A DNA stretch of 64,000 bases from Treponema phagedenis (GTDB lineage Bacteria > Spirochaetota > Spirochaetia > Treponematales > Treponemataceae). Location of the stretch: positions 1,860,001 through 1,924,000 of the forward strand of contig NZ_CP042818.1 of assembly GCF_008153345.1 (NCBI RefSeq). Reading direction: 5' to 3'. The stretch's first letter is position 1; each line of letters begins with the position of its first letter. The notes under the pieces are model-generated. The model was not told the DNA's origin and did not search any database. It was given only the letters and a program-made list of their open reading frames with translations. Below are positions 8,501 through 15,399 of the stretch, piece by piece. The position numbers were made by a program, and so were the translations under genes.

Positions 8501-10213
8501 CTCGCAGAGAAAATACGGTATGCAGGCAGCCTAGAAAAAGCAATTGAGCTTGCACACAAGTTCTGGGGAATACCAATTACAAAGAATGAGGTAAAACAGA
8601 AAAACGAATGGATTAGAATGATTTGCGCATACTACGGAAACGCTGAAGGCGGACGGGCAACAATTGATAGCGGCAAAAAGGGTTCTGCTTTTCATGAAGA
8701 TGCAAAAGCTCTTGACAGGGGGAAAGCAAAACCGTATTGGTCAGCTCCACATGAAATGGCAGCACGGGCGTTTTCTGCATATATTGACGATATGCTAAAA
8801 GCAAGCGGAAGAAAAAATGATTATCTTGCATATGCTACCGAAAATGATGATTATGACAGTGGGGATGACGAAAATAAACAAAAGCCCTACCCCGAAAGCG
8901 AAGAGCGAAAAAAAATCAATGCCGCCTTTAAGCAGCTTTTTGACGTTGTAAAACAAACGGGCGCAATCCGGAAAGCGATAGCGGTTGAACAAAAGAACAC
9001 AGTTAAAAAAAACATAAAGGAAAAGATACGATATATTTTAACGGTAAAAGTTCCTGTCAGCAAAATGAAAAAATCATATGAAGAAGGCGAACACCCTCGA
9101 GGCGAGAACGGAAAGTTCACGGATAAGGGGGATAAATCTAACAATGCCGCAGATAAACCTGTCATACATTCAGGAGAATATGTTTTAACCAGTTCAGGGC
9201 GTAAAGATTTTGGGGAGATAACAGAAGATATTGCGAAGCAGATTAGACGGCAAGCGGGAAAAATCCGTTTACGAATAGGTAAGCATATTACAGGCGAAAA
9301 AGATAATTTCGGAGAAAAGCATATAGAGCGAACAGGTCGATTAAAAGATTTAGCCAATGTAGGATTTACAACGGCAAGAGATTTTGTCGAATATGTTTGC
9401 AATGATTTTGATGCTATTTATGAAAATGGGCGCTCTTTAATTCTTTACAAAAGAGGGGATAAAAATAGTGTTGCGTATGTGGAGCTGACGGCTTCAGATG
9501 ATGGTGATTTTTATGATGTAAAAACGATATTTCCTGCAAGACAAGACTTCTTAAAAAAGAAAATGCCGTTATGGGAAAAACCTATAAACGGCATTCAAAA
9601 AGCAGAAAAGGAAAGGGCGCAGTCCAATCAGTTTAATGAAAAACCCCGCAGCGCGAATTTTACCGGCAGTTCTGCCTCTCTTAATATACCACAATCTGCG
9701 GAAAAATCAAGCATGCAAAAAGCGATGGAAAAAGCCTTTATAAAAGTATTTGCAAAAAAGGTAGCGGAAAATATCTATAAATCGCTTACGTATTCAGGAT
9801 ACCCGTTACAGGGCAGAACAAAAATACACGGCATGGATATTTCAATCGAAAATAAAAAAGGCAGCGTGCGAAGCGGCGTTGATAAAGACGGGCACGAATG
9901 GGCTATTAAGATGGCGTATGATTATGGTTACATTCGCGGCACTGTCGGCAAAGATAAAGACCATGTAGACGCTTACATCGGGAACAATCCCGAAAGCGAA
10001 CAAGTATTTATTGTGCACCAAAACGACCCGACAACCGGTACGTATGATGAAGACAAGGTTATGCTTGGGTTCAATTCCGCAGCGGAAGCAAAAGCCGCCT
10101 ACTTGCGCCAATACGATAGACCTGGTTTTTTCGGCAGCATGGATGAAATGAGTATTGAGGAGTTTAAGGAAAAAGCATTTGATAAGAAAAACAAGGGAAA
10201 GATGATTGCGTAA
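5558..10213 (+). CDS. Polyvalent phage protein: nuclease-like domains, LPD1 zincin-like domain, pyrophosphatase-like C terminus
   Basis: A 1,551-residue multidomain protein. It contains, in order: an N-terminal GHKYIRK motif shared with the Mu F-like protein; a low-complexity linker; a PBECR-type (barnase/EndoU/RelE-like) domain around residues 225-345 (GLKHIIEQRY...); the first agtatacc tail; an alpha-helical region; an LPD1-type domain around residues 760-1130, with SLNGRLALAIGARG, INLTK and HEWFHAFDN (an HExxH zincin motif); an EGEHPRGENGKF linker; a second PBECR-like domain (FGEKHIERTG); a second tail; and a phage inorganic-pyrophosphatase-like domain (KDKDHVDAYIG). These are components of polyvalent proteins described for phages and conjugative elements, thought to enter the host with DNA and counter its defences. 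Domain calls are from memory. Confidence 0.75.
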   Translation: MILTIRQDEHFRIMKTLSGFIELDTGSERIERVLEKAVGHKYIRKVPKKSGKGFYYMYAETFKKPFTFLKTMFNIHSKKIDDEFEKESIAKNYGVDKQTYAAHVLEYLTNRLKWDGIFSKKESREKYKTAVKKPVSGTAEAAGKKQPTSSTKQSGGEKTDNKKEATEQTEKKAQPVLKINRSLMYKVWSLYNKQEKTADSKDDDGNKIGGATVKEDLKKLTAVLETGKSSSVRHKDLGEIIVDVGNTGKSGYGLKHIIEQRYSKDGKNEDEITALLQLVIDATKNGTVTRTNERTIEVSKNGIVAILRRENEERNTKWILTGFADWNKDKEATDAIQTVIAQYSYTPEFSSFRKQVGAVTASLQTSIPQSGTNSNRSEAMKGNQNAKKDFAAQEKERAKKNEARKKEGLPQTELFERESALKDATWDPNSEQYRYRDTGYIAGSRKELAQNYIKQMAKAEEQILEHEIDWEGLEENPRMAKELIKKSNVFGKVNFNTLIKNGMARGAAFLIDRVYASVATEAFDNPEGRHNYVIAINGLRGRLEDCKTVQDVIDTINEINDERQGVFLSVRQQQKYLDLKKEYDEVHKKKHDIEMKETALMDKLRREKYGAKISFTELEKTPEIQAFQKANGWDSNVDVGDGKTRSGYFEKERVAARERLQAFEKEANEKAIASNSLYAAWNSLGNKFIATINYSGFGGSATFEKHIQQAKHGNYDNWEWKETGTLKGKRSAKGKGRAIFQLIVASKFSRKGGRNVKAHSTEELKKMFNLRDIQSGNWVLKDPMSAKFHVDHACEAFADLADITGIPDSLISLNGRLALAIGARGESKAEAHYEHVERVINLTKMKGGGNLAHEWFHAFDNLISEAMVGGKIDVFLTNPMNHLSKKQQDLLTEYMRIKNNTSYSQKYKDFLLDTQRDKLKKAGITPPVENSQEEHVLQVRTAFDNLVKAMTEGNTPIKQEVEYSSADYKLAKFNFDKATSGLAEKIRYAGSLEKAIELAHKFWGIPITKNEVKQKNEWIRMICAYYGNAEGGRATIDSGKKGSAFHEDAKALDRGKAKPYWSAPHEMAARAFSAYIDDMLKASGRKNDYLAYATENDDYDSGDDENKQKPYPESEERKKINAAFKQLFDVVKQTGAIRKAIAVEQKNTVKKNIKEKIRYILTVKVPVSKMKKSYEEGEHPRGENGKFTDKGDKSNNAADKPVIHSGEYVLTSSGRKDFGEITEDIAKQIRRQAGKIRLRIGKHITGEKDNFGEKHIERTGRLKDLANVGFTTARDFVEYVCNDFDAIYENGRSLILYKRGDKNSVAYVELTASDDGDFYDVKTIFPARQDFLKKKMPLWEKPINGIQKAEKERAQSNQFNEKPRSANFTGSSASLNIPQSAEKSSMQKAMEKAFIKVFAKKVAENIYKSLTYSGYPLQGRTKIHGMDISIENKKGSVRSGVDKDGHEWAIKMAYDYGYIRGTVGKDKDHVDAYIGNNPESEQVFIVHQNDPTTGTYDEDKVMLGFNSAAEAKAAYLRQYDRPGFFGSMDEMSIEEFKEKAFDKKNKGKMIA
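6653..6669 (+). repeat. In-frame cassette tail motif, copy C
   Basis: agtataccacaatccgg encodes SIPQSG directly after the first nuclease-like domain of the 1,551-residue protein. The motif recurs at the ends of several domains in this window. No strong hairpin precedes this copy. Confidence 0.6.
9562..9700 (+). repeat. In-frame hairpin and cassette tail, copy D
   Basis: Hairpin AATGCCGTT (9562-9570) with AACGGCATT (9587-9595), extended inward by ATGGG/CCTAT, lies at the end of the second nuclease-like domain. About 90 nt later comes aatataccacaatctgcgg (9683-9701), which encodes NIPQSAE. Confidence 0.6.
10181..10212 (+). repeat. 32-bp perfect direct repeat, left copy
   Basis: The last codons and stop of the polyvalent gene form a 32-bp sequence repeated exactly at 10622-10653. 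The copies bracket the DUF4325 gene and its promoter. Confidence 0.9.
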
Positions 10214-10271
10214 TGTGGCGATGATTTGTCAAAGATAAGGTGTCATCAGCTAATGTAGTATTCTCATTTTT

Positions 10272-10298
10272 TTGAGGCAATTTTTTTTGTGATATACT
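10272..10298 (+). promoter_or_regulatory. Possible promoter of DUF4325 gene
   Basis: TTGAGG (10272-10277) and TATACT (10293-10298) with a short 15-bp spacer, just before the ribosome site gaggtg. It gives the small gene its own expression, as expected of a moron. Confidence 0.4.
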
Positions 10299-10319
10299 GC
10301 AAAAAAAGAGGTGAGAAAA

Positions 10320-10646
10320 TTGAAGGAGGCAATATTAAGAGTAGCGGAATGTGGGAGTGGCTATAAATTTCAAGGCTCAAGATTTATTCACTTAAGCCCC
10401 GATTCCGGAGAAGAATTCAGAGATGAATTTTTAATACCGTTTCTTAAAAAAAATAAAACCGCGTGCCGGTTGTGTGTTGACTTTGCCGGCACTGTTGTGT
10501 TTACTCCGGGATTTTTGGAAGAAAGTTTTGGCGGAGCAATTCGGCGCGGGTTTCAAAAAGAGGTACAGAAAATTCAATTTAAAAATATTCCGCCTGAAAT
10601 AAAAAAAGAACTTTTACGGTGGATAAGAAAAACAAGGGAAAGATGA
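10320..10646 (+). CDS. DUF4325 (STAS-like) domain protein
   Basis: A protein of about 108 residues matching the DUF4325 STAS-like family pattern: RFIHLSPDSGEEFRDEFLIP, then the core strand/helix VDFAGTVVFTPGFLEESFGG. The TTG at 10320 is the best start because gaggtg lies 6-7 nt upstream; an in-frame GTG at 10311 is inside that site. In other genomes DUF4325 proteins often accompany ATPase or regulatory partners and their role is unclear. Here the gene has its own promoter and is bracketed by 32-bp direct repeats. Its final codons (RWIRKTRER) come from the right-hand repeat, so the unit looks inserted or recombined into the phage. Confidence 0.7.
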   Translation: MKEAILRVAECGSGYKFQGSRFIHLSPDSGEEFRDEFLIPFLKKNKTACRLCVDFAGTVVFTPGFLEESFGGAIRRGFQKEVQKIQFKNIPPEIKKELLRWIRKTRER

Positions 10647-10653
10647 TTGCGTA
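10622..10653 (+). repeat. 32-bp perfect direct repeat, right copy
   Basis: Exact copy of 10181-10212, but read in another frame here: it supplies the C terminus of the DUF4325 protein rather than that of the polyvalent protein. Confidence 0.9.
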
Positions 10654-10669
10654 GAGGCAAACTCATTAC

Positions 10670-10698
10670 TTGACGTACAAGGAAAAATAGTATATATT
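10670..10698 (+). promoter_or_regulatory. Sigma70-type promoter upstream of small RNA/NYN gene
   Basis: TTGACG (10670-10675), 17-bp spacer, TATATT (10693-10698). Predicted transcription start near 10705. Confidence 0.7.
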
Positions 10699-10704
10699 GA
10701 TAAA

Positions 10705-10790
10705 AGCTGCTTTTATTGGCAGCATTTTAATAAACCTGTATAGTACGGCCTCCCACTTATCCGGGATAGGTCGGAGTTACGGGTTTTTTT
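10705..10790 (+). ncRNA. Short structured RNA ending in intrinsic terminator
   Basis: After the promoter comes hairpin GCTGC/GCAGC, then AACCTGTA (10733-10740) paired with TACGGGTT (10778-10785). An inner hairpin ACTTATC/GATAGGT lies inside that stem, and T9 follows. This is a terminator layout, so an RNA of about 85 nt is expected. The NYN-nuclease gene begins a few bases later, so the terminator either attenuates that gene or ends a separate RNA. Confidence 0.6.
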
Positions 10791-10796
10791 TTACCT

Positions 10797-11550
10797 ATGG
10801 AAAAAAACAGCTATTTTAGTTGATGGTGGCTTTTATCGAAAGCAAGCCTTACATCATTTTGGAAAAAAATCGGCACATGAGCGTGTAGATGAGCTTATAA
10901 AATATTGCCGTATGCACCTTAAAGAGCGTTCTCAATTTGATATTATAAGTGATAGCGATGGAAAACAAAAACGGATATATGAATGGAATAGTTTATATCG
11001 AATATTTTATTATGATTGCCCTCCAATCAGTAAAGCATTATATCACCCAGTTTTAGAAAAGAGTATTGATTTTTCAAAGACTGAAACCTATACATGGATG
11101 AAGGAATTTATCGAAAACTTAATACATCAACGAAAAGTTGCCTTACGAATGGGCGTATTAGCTGATAATACCGCCTATTATGGCTTAAAAAATGAAATAG
11201 CAAAGAAACTTTTCTCCGGTCGTTTGCAAGTTACCGATATAACCGAAACCGATTTTGATTTAGTTTTACGGCAAAAAGGCGTTGATATGAAGATAGGGAT
11301 AGATATAGCCACACTTGCCTATAAAAAACTGGCTGATCAAATTGTTCTTATAACAGGTGATAGTGATTTTGTCTCTGCTGCAAAACTTGCACGGCGGGAA
11401 GGTATCGATTTTATAGTTGATCCAATGGGGCATAAAATTTTACCTGATTTAATGGAACATATTGACGGCTTACGATCATATTATAGGCATAAGCAGCTCA
11501 AAGGCTCATTTGGACAGAAAGAACAAGATGTTACATTATTTCCTTATTAA
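10797..11550 (+). CDS. NYN-domain RNase, apparent frameshift in A7 near the start
   Basis: The protein has the NYN (PIN-like) nuclease hallmarks: the first acidic motif AILVDGGFY, a central GVDMKIGIDIA motif, and LITGDSDFVSAAK. About 250 residues are expected. The first motif has no start codon in its own frame. The plausible ATG (10797) is in another frame and is joined by the A7 run at 10801-10807; six As would give an intact MEKTAILVDGGFY start. The gene is therefore phase-variable, frameshifted, decoded by slippage, or affected by a sequencing error. A start at the internal ATG (10912) would lose the first catalytic Asp. It lies immediately after a terminator-ended small RNA. Confidence 0.7.
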
Positions 11551-11636
11551 CTTAACTGACTGTTGAAGAAATGTTTTCAATAATGAAAGAAATTGCGGAA
11601 ACTGCGCTTCGATATTACATTTATTGAATTCCCCTC

Positions 11637-11664
11637 TTGATTATTTTTAAAAAAAATATATAAT
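11637..11664 (+). promoter_or_regulatory. Strong sigma70-type promoter of head operon
   Basis: TTGATT (11637-11642), 16-bp spacer, consensus TATAAT (11659-11664), upstream of the second structured RNA copy and the head genes. Confidence 0.75.
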
Positions 11665-11669
11665 AGGTA

Positions 11670-11895
11670 TAACAGATTAAACATAAAAATCTGTAATTGA
11701 TATTTTACATTTTTAGCTGCTTGCCGTTGTATGGCTCTTTTACGGGCGCGGCGGAATAACGGGCAGGAGAAAGCGGCACTTTTAAAAGAAGGCTGTGAAT
11801 TTATTTACAAGGTCTGAAAATGAGCAAGGACTCTCATTTTTTACGACTGACGGGCGAGGTACGCTCTTGTAAGTGAGTTCACAGCCTTTTTTTTT
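11670..11895 (+). ncRNA. Structured leader/sRNA, copy 2
   Basis: Second copy of the element at 3080-3310. An opening hairpin CAGATT/AATCTG, different in sequence from copy 1, sits in the same position. The same conserved core follows (tttagctg, gccgttgtatgg, gaaagcggcacttttaaaagaaggctgtgaa). The closing stem AAGGCTGTGAA (11789-11799) with TTCACAGCCTT (11878-11888) is followed by T9. The inner stem is now AAAATGAG/CTCATTTT in place of copy 1's AATCTAA pairing. The element precedes the protease/capsid operon. Confidence 0.7.
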
Positions 11896-12018
11896 GCTTT
11901 TTTTTTAAAAAAGCTAAGGGCAGTTTTTGGAAGTTTTAAACTCCTTGCACTCTGTTTCGGCGAGGCGAGGGTTTAAGCTTCCGTTATCAAAGCATGAGGA
12001 GGGGAACAAGAGAAAACG
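11896..12018 (+). promoter_or_regulatory. 5' untranslated region of head operon
   Basis: Between the structured RNA and the protease/scaffold gene are two further potential hairpins: GCTTTTTT/AAAAAAGC, and a longer one pairing GGAAGTTTTAAAC with GTTTAAGCTTCC. The second ends just before the ribosome site gaggagggg and could influence translation of the head genes. Confidence 0.35.
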
Positions 12019-13491
12019 ATGGACGAAAAAGAGAAGCGTATTTATCTACAGATGGAATTAAAAAAAGGCTCTTTTTCAAAAGATGAATCGGGGGATTTTA
12101 TTTTTGATGTTGAGGCAAGTAATGAAAACTTAGACCTTGAACAGCAAAAAGTTTTACAACAAGCCCTTCTTGATTCAAAAGACTACTTTTTAAAAAACGG
12201 GGTTATCAGCAAAGACCATTTGCACCAGTCAAGAATTCTTGAGGGCGGAAATGCAAAAATGGTTTTTGATGAAGACTACGTTATCGGAGAGCCATTGAGC
12301 GTGTACACAGACGGCAGCTCTACTCGTGTTCGCGGCAAGCTCTACAAAAACAATAAATACGCAAAGAAGTTTATCGAGCTATTGGAAAACGGCTCAACAC
12401 GAGTTAAGGCAAGTGTCGGCGGCATTTCTCCAATTGTAGAAAGAATCCAAGAAGGCGGGACGGATTTAGGGCGCATTGTTTCGGTGTTATGGAATGACTT
12501 GGCTCTGACGATTGCTCCGGTTAATCCGACTGTCGCTCCTGCATATGTAGTTAAGTCTTTAAGCAGCTTAGAATTTGTGAAGGCACTGTCAGCGGGCTAC
12601 GGCACCGATTCGGAAGCCTTTACCGGCGGGAGGACTTTAATTCCCGAAGATATCGAAGGAAATAAGAGAGGGAAAAACGAAGATGGAAAAAACATTTTAA
12701 CTGCATTAGTTGAAAAAGTGGTTGATGGGACTATTACGGATGAAAGGGAGGCAAGAGCCTATTTATCCGGATTAGGCATTGAAGAGGATACAGCTGAAAA
12801 ATATATCCAAGCTGTACTGCAAAATCAAGAAAATATTTTGGAGGATTTTTTAATGAGTAAAGGAAATTACTGGGATGATGTTATGACCAAAATGCAAAAA
12901 GCATTTGGTAAGTCAAAAGGGAAAGAGGATGACGAAAAAAAAGAAGACGAAAAGCCTGAATTAGATGATAAGGACCTTATCGATGATGATGAGGAACTTG
13001 AGGGTGTTAGCGATGACGATGACGATGACAAAGATAGCGAAGAGTTTGTTACAAAAAGCCTTGATGCAACAGTAGCCTTAGGCGAAATAACAAAGAATAT
13101 TGCAGAACTTAAAGAACAACTCGCTACGCTTACTAAGTCTTTTCAGCATAGCCGCGAAAAACAAGAAGTCATGGGAGAAGGTTTAACCGCTGCAATGAAG
13201 CGGGTTGAACAACTTTCAAATGAGCCCTTGCCGCGCAGTGCTGTTATTTCAACACGCGGACAACAGCCGATGGCAAAAGGCGGTGCTGCTGCAATGGTGC
13301 GGCATGGGCAATTTACACAAGCCGACAAGGAGACCGCAATGGAGGTGCTTTCAAAAGCAATCGAAAACGGCGAGATAACTTTACACGAATTCGGAAAAAT
13401 TGAAGCACAAATCAATAAGTCCCTGCAGAATCCCGCATTCCAGCTTGACCAAAAGTATGTGCGGTTTTTGCAGGAAAAGTTAACAAAATAA
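12019..13491 (+). CDS. Prohead protease/scaffold fusion (XkdF-like)
   Basis: A 490-residue protein just upstream of the capsid gene. The N-terminal ~170 residues carry features of XkdF/S78-type phage proteases: DHLHQ (candidate catalytic His), RVKASVGGISPIV (candidate Ser region), and LALTIAPVNPTVAPA. The middle and C-terminal parts are very acidic (runs of Asp/Glu), coiled and glutamine-rich, typical of scaffolds. Between them is GYGTDSEAFTGGRTLIPEDI, which closely matches the N terminus of the major capsid protein. Expected role: assembly and maturation of the prohead. Catalytic residues are inferred, not proven. Confidence 0.65.
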   Translation: MDEKEKRIYLQMELKKGSFSKDESGDFIFDVEASNENLDLEQQKVLQQALLDSKDYFLKNGVISKDHLHQSRILEGGNAKMVFDEDYVIGEPLSVYTDGSSTRVRGKLYKNNKYAKKFIELLENGSTRVKASVGGISPIVERIQEGGTDLGRIVSVLWNDLALTIAPVNPTVAPAYVVKSLSSLEFVKALSAGYGTDSEAFTGGRTLIPEDIEGNKRGKNEDGKNILTALVEKVVDGTITDEREARAYLSGLGIEEDTAEKYIQAVLQNQENILEDFLMSKGNYWDDVMTKMQKAFGKSKGKEDDEKKEDEKPELDDKDLIDDDEELEGVSDDDDDDKDSEEFVTKSLDATVALGEITKNIAELKEQLATLTKSFQHSREKQEVMGEGLTAAMKRVEQLSNEPLPRSAVISTRGQQPMAKGGAAAMVRHGQFTQADKETAMEVLSKAIENGEITLHEFGKIEAQINKSLQNPAFQLDQKYVRFLQEKLTK

Positions 13492-13512
13492 GGATGAGGA
13501 GGAAAAAAGATT

Positions 13513-14895
13513 ATGGGTTTTTTTACAACAGTAGAAACAGCTTCTGTGAGTGAGGCAGAACTTTTAAAATCATTGCAAGCCGGTTACCAAACCGACTCTG
13601 CACAGATGGTAGGCGGACGAACTTTAATACCTGAGGATATTGAAGGAACAATGGTTAATGCTATGCGCGAGCAAAAGGAAGATTGTAAGTTTGTAAATAG
13701 TGTTAAGAAAAAATCAGTGAACTCGACTATTCATGAGTATAATCGCCGCACCGGTGTAGGTAATTATAAGTACCTGACAACGGAAGAAGGCGGAGGCTCT
13801 GAAACAAGTGATCAAGAGCTTGAGCGAAAAACTGTAAAGATTAAATATCTGCAAGACCGCAGAGCTGTTACCGACCAAATGGCATTAGTTGACGGTTTTG
13901 AAGATGCGTACACAAGTGAAAAGATAGCAGGTACTCTTAATGTTTTAAAAGCTGCTGAATACTTTTGTTTTCATGGTGATGAAACTGTCGTGCCTACACA
14001 GTTTGACGGTGTTTTGCGTCAGATTGAAAAGTCGAAAAATGCAAACATTTACGATGTCCGCGGCAAGAGCATTGCAACGGTGGGCGAAAGAATAATTACC
14101 GATCCTGTAGGAATGATTTTTGAAGCGGGCGGAGATGCCAATAAACTTTTCTTTCCGCCAATTTTGGCGCAAGATATTCAAGACCTTATAAGGGACCGAA
14201 TCCGCTTTGGTACTTCAGGAAGCGGTGCAATGAACCTTGTCGTTGACCAGTACCCGACGCCGTACGGTTCCACTATATATTTTGGGCAGGAAGCCGGTGC
14301 AGATAAGTTTTTCCATGTAAAAGGCTTAGTTACTGCTGACGGTTCGCCTCTGAAACGCCCGAAAGCTCCTACTGAAGTAACGACAACAAGTGCAGCCGAT
14401 GGAAAATCAAAGTTTGCGGCAGCCGATGCCGGAAATTATAAATACACCGTTCACTCAGTCAATAAATACGGAATATCGGACGGCAAGGAAATAGACGCTT
14501 CTGTTGCGGTAAGTGCAGGACATAAGGTTACTCTTAAAATAAAAGCAAGTGCCGAAAACACAGAATCAGGCTATGTTATTTGCCGCTCTGCAAAAGACGG
14601 GGATGTAGTAATGGAGATGGTGAGAATAGGAAAAGATGAAAGCGGAACAACCGAGTTCAATGACTTCAACATCGAATTGCCGGGTACTGCTCAAATGGTT
14701 TTCTTAACTGAGAAAAAAATTCAGGAAGTAATTAACTGGGATCAGTTCTGTCCATTGCGTTCACGTCCATTGTACGAAAGTAACAGAGCCGAGATACCTT
14801 TCCTCATTCAGCTTTTTGCAGCTTTGGATGTTAAGGCTCCCGAGTGGTGCGCTATTGCAAAAAATATCGCATACAGAGGCGGCTTATATTACTAG
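13513..14895 (+). CDS. Major capsid protein with Ig-like insertion
   Basis: A 460-residue capsid protein. The N-terminal GYQTDSAQMVGGRTLIPEDI stretch, the VKIKYLQDRRAVTDQMALVDGFEDAY region and the C-terminal APEWCAIAKNIAYRG resemble, from memory, capsid proteins of SPO1/Twort-type myoviruses (HK97 fold). Residues about 280-395 form an Ig/fibronectin-like beta domain (KAPTEVTTTSAADGK... YVICRSAKDG...). This domain is probably a surface-exposed insertion. The gene follows the protease/scaffold by 21 bp and is followed by a strong terminator, consistent with high expression of this message. Confidence 0.85.
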   Translation: MGFFTTVETASVSEAELLKSLQAGYQTDSAQMVGGRTLIPEDIEGTMVNAMREQKEDCKFVNSVKKKSVNSTIHEYNRRTGVGNYKYLTTEEGGGSETSDQELERKTVKIKYLQDRRAVTDQMALVDGFEDAYTSEKIAGTLNVLKAAEYFCFHGDETVVPTQFDGVLRQIEKSKNANIYDVRGKSIATVGERIITDPVGMIFEAGGDANKLFFPPILAQDIQDLIRDRIRFGTSGSGAMNLVVDQYPTPYGSTIYFGQEAGADKFFHVKGLVTADGSPLKRPKAPTEVTTTSAADGKSKFAAADAGNYKYTVHSVNKYGISDGKEIDASVAVSAGHKVTLKIKASAENTESGYVICRSAKDGDVVMEMVRIGKDESGTTEFNDFNIELPGTAQMVFLTEKKIQEVINWDQFCPLRSRPLYESNRAEIPFLIQLFAALDVKAPEWCAIAKNIAYRGGLYY

Positions 14896-14904
14896 GTAAA
14901 AGCA

Positions 14905-14958
14905 AAAAGAGCTAGGAGTGCTTAAGTCGTGAAATCTTAAGCACTTTGAAGCTCTTTT
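14905..14958 (+). terminator. Intrinsic terminator after major capsid gene
   Basis: Stem AAAAGAGCT / AGCTCTTTT with an inner stem GTGCTTAAG / CTTAAGCAC. Probably partial, since tail genes continue in the same direction without an obvious new promoter. Confidence 0.7.
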
Positions 14959-14978
14959 AAAAAAAACAGGGGTTTATT

Positions 14979-15383
14979 ATGTCAAAAAAAGAAACTGAAA
15001 ATAAAAAACTTGATGCAGCACAAAACAATCAAGAAACCGAAGGAGGAAATAAATTAACCGAAAACACTTCCGGTGAAAATCAAAATCCTTCAAACGAAAA
15101 TACGAGTGTTCAAAATGAGGAGGCTCTGAAAACCGAAACGCAAAATAACAAAGATGCTGCGGGCGGAGAAACTCAGAAAGAGAACACAGACGTAAAAGAG
15201 GAAAATAAAAAACCTCAAAAGTCAACCGGCAGTAAAAGACGTATTAAAAATGAACAACTCAAAAAGAAAAAAATCATTGTCTTTGACGGTTCTACAGTTT
15301 CGTTCGATGAAAAAGGAATAGCGGAGCTTGAAGAGAAATACGCTGAATATCTTTTGACTATTCCTACTTACTCTGAAGTATAA
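14979..15383 (+). CDS. Low-complexity acidic/polar head-region protein
   Basis: A 134-residue protein. Residues 1-85 are disordered and rich in Glu, Asn, Gln, Lys and Thr. A basic patch follows (GSKRRIKNEQLKKKK), then a short folded C terminus (IIVFDGSTVSFDEKGIAELEEKYAEYLLTIPTY). The Asn/Gln/Glu-rich stretch resembles tails of head or connector accessory proteins. It sits between capsid and connector genes with its own ribosome site (acaggggttt). Family not recognised; structural accessory protein is an inference from position. Confidence 0.55.
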   Translation: MSKKETENKKLDAAQNNQETEGGNKLTENTSGENQNPSNENTSVQNEEALKTETQNNKDAAGGETQKENTDVKEENKKPQKSTGSKRRIKNEQLKKKKIIVFDGSTVSFDEKGIAELEEKYAEYLLTIPTYSEV

Positions 15384-15399
15384 GCTAAGGAGTGTATAA

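Noticed and set aside
8887-9402. Minus-strand open frame opposite the polyvalent gene
   Set aside because: Composition typical of an antisense shadow; it lies inside a continuous well-supported reading frame with recognised domains.
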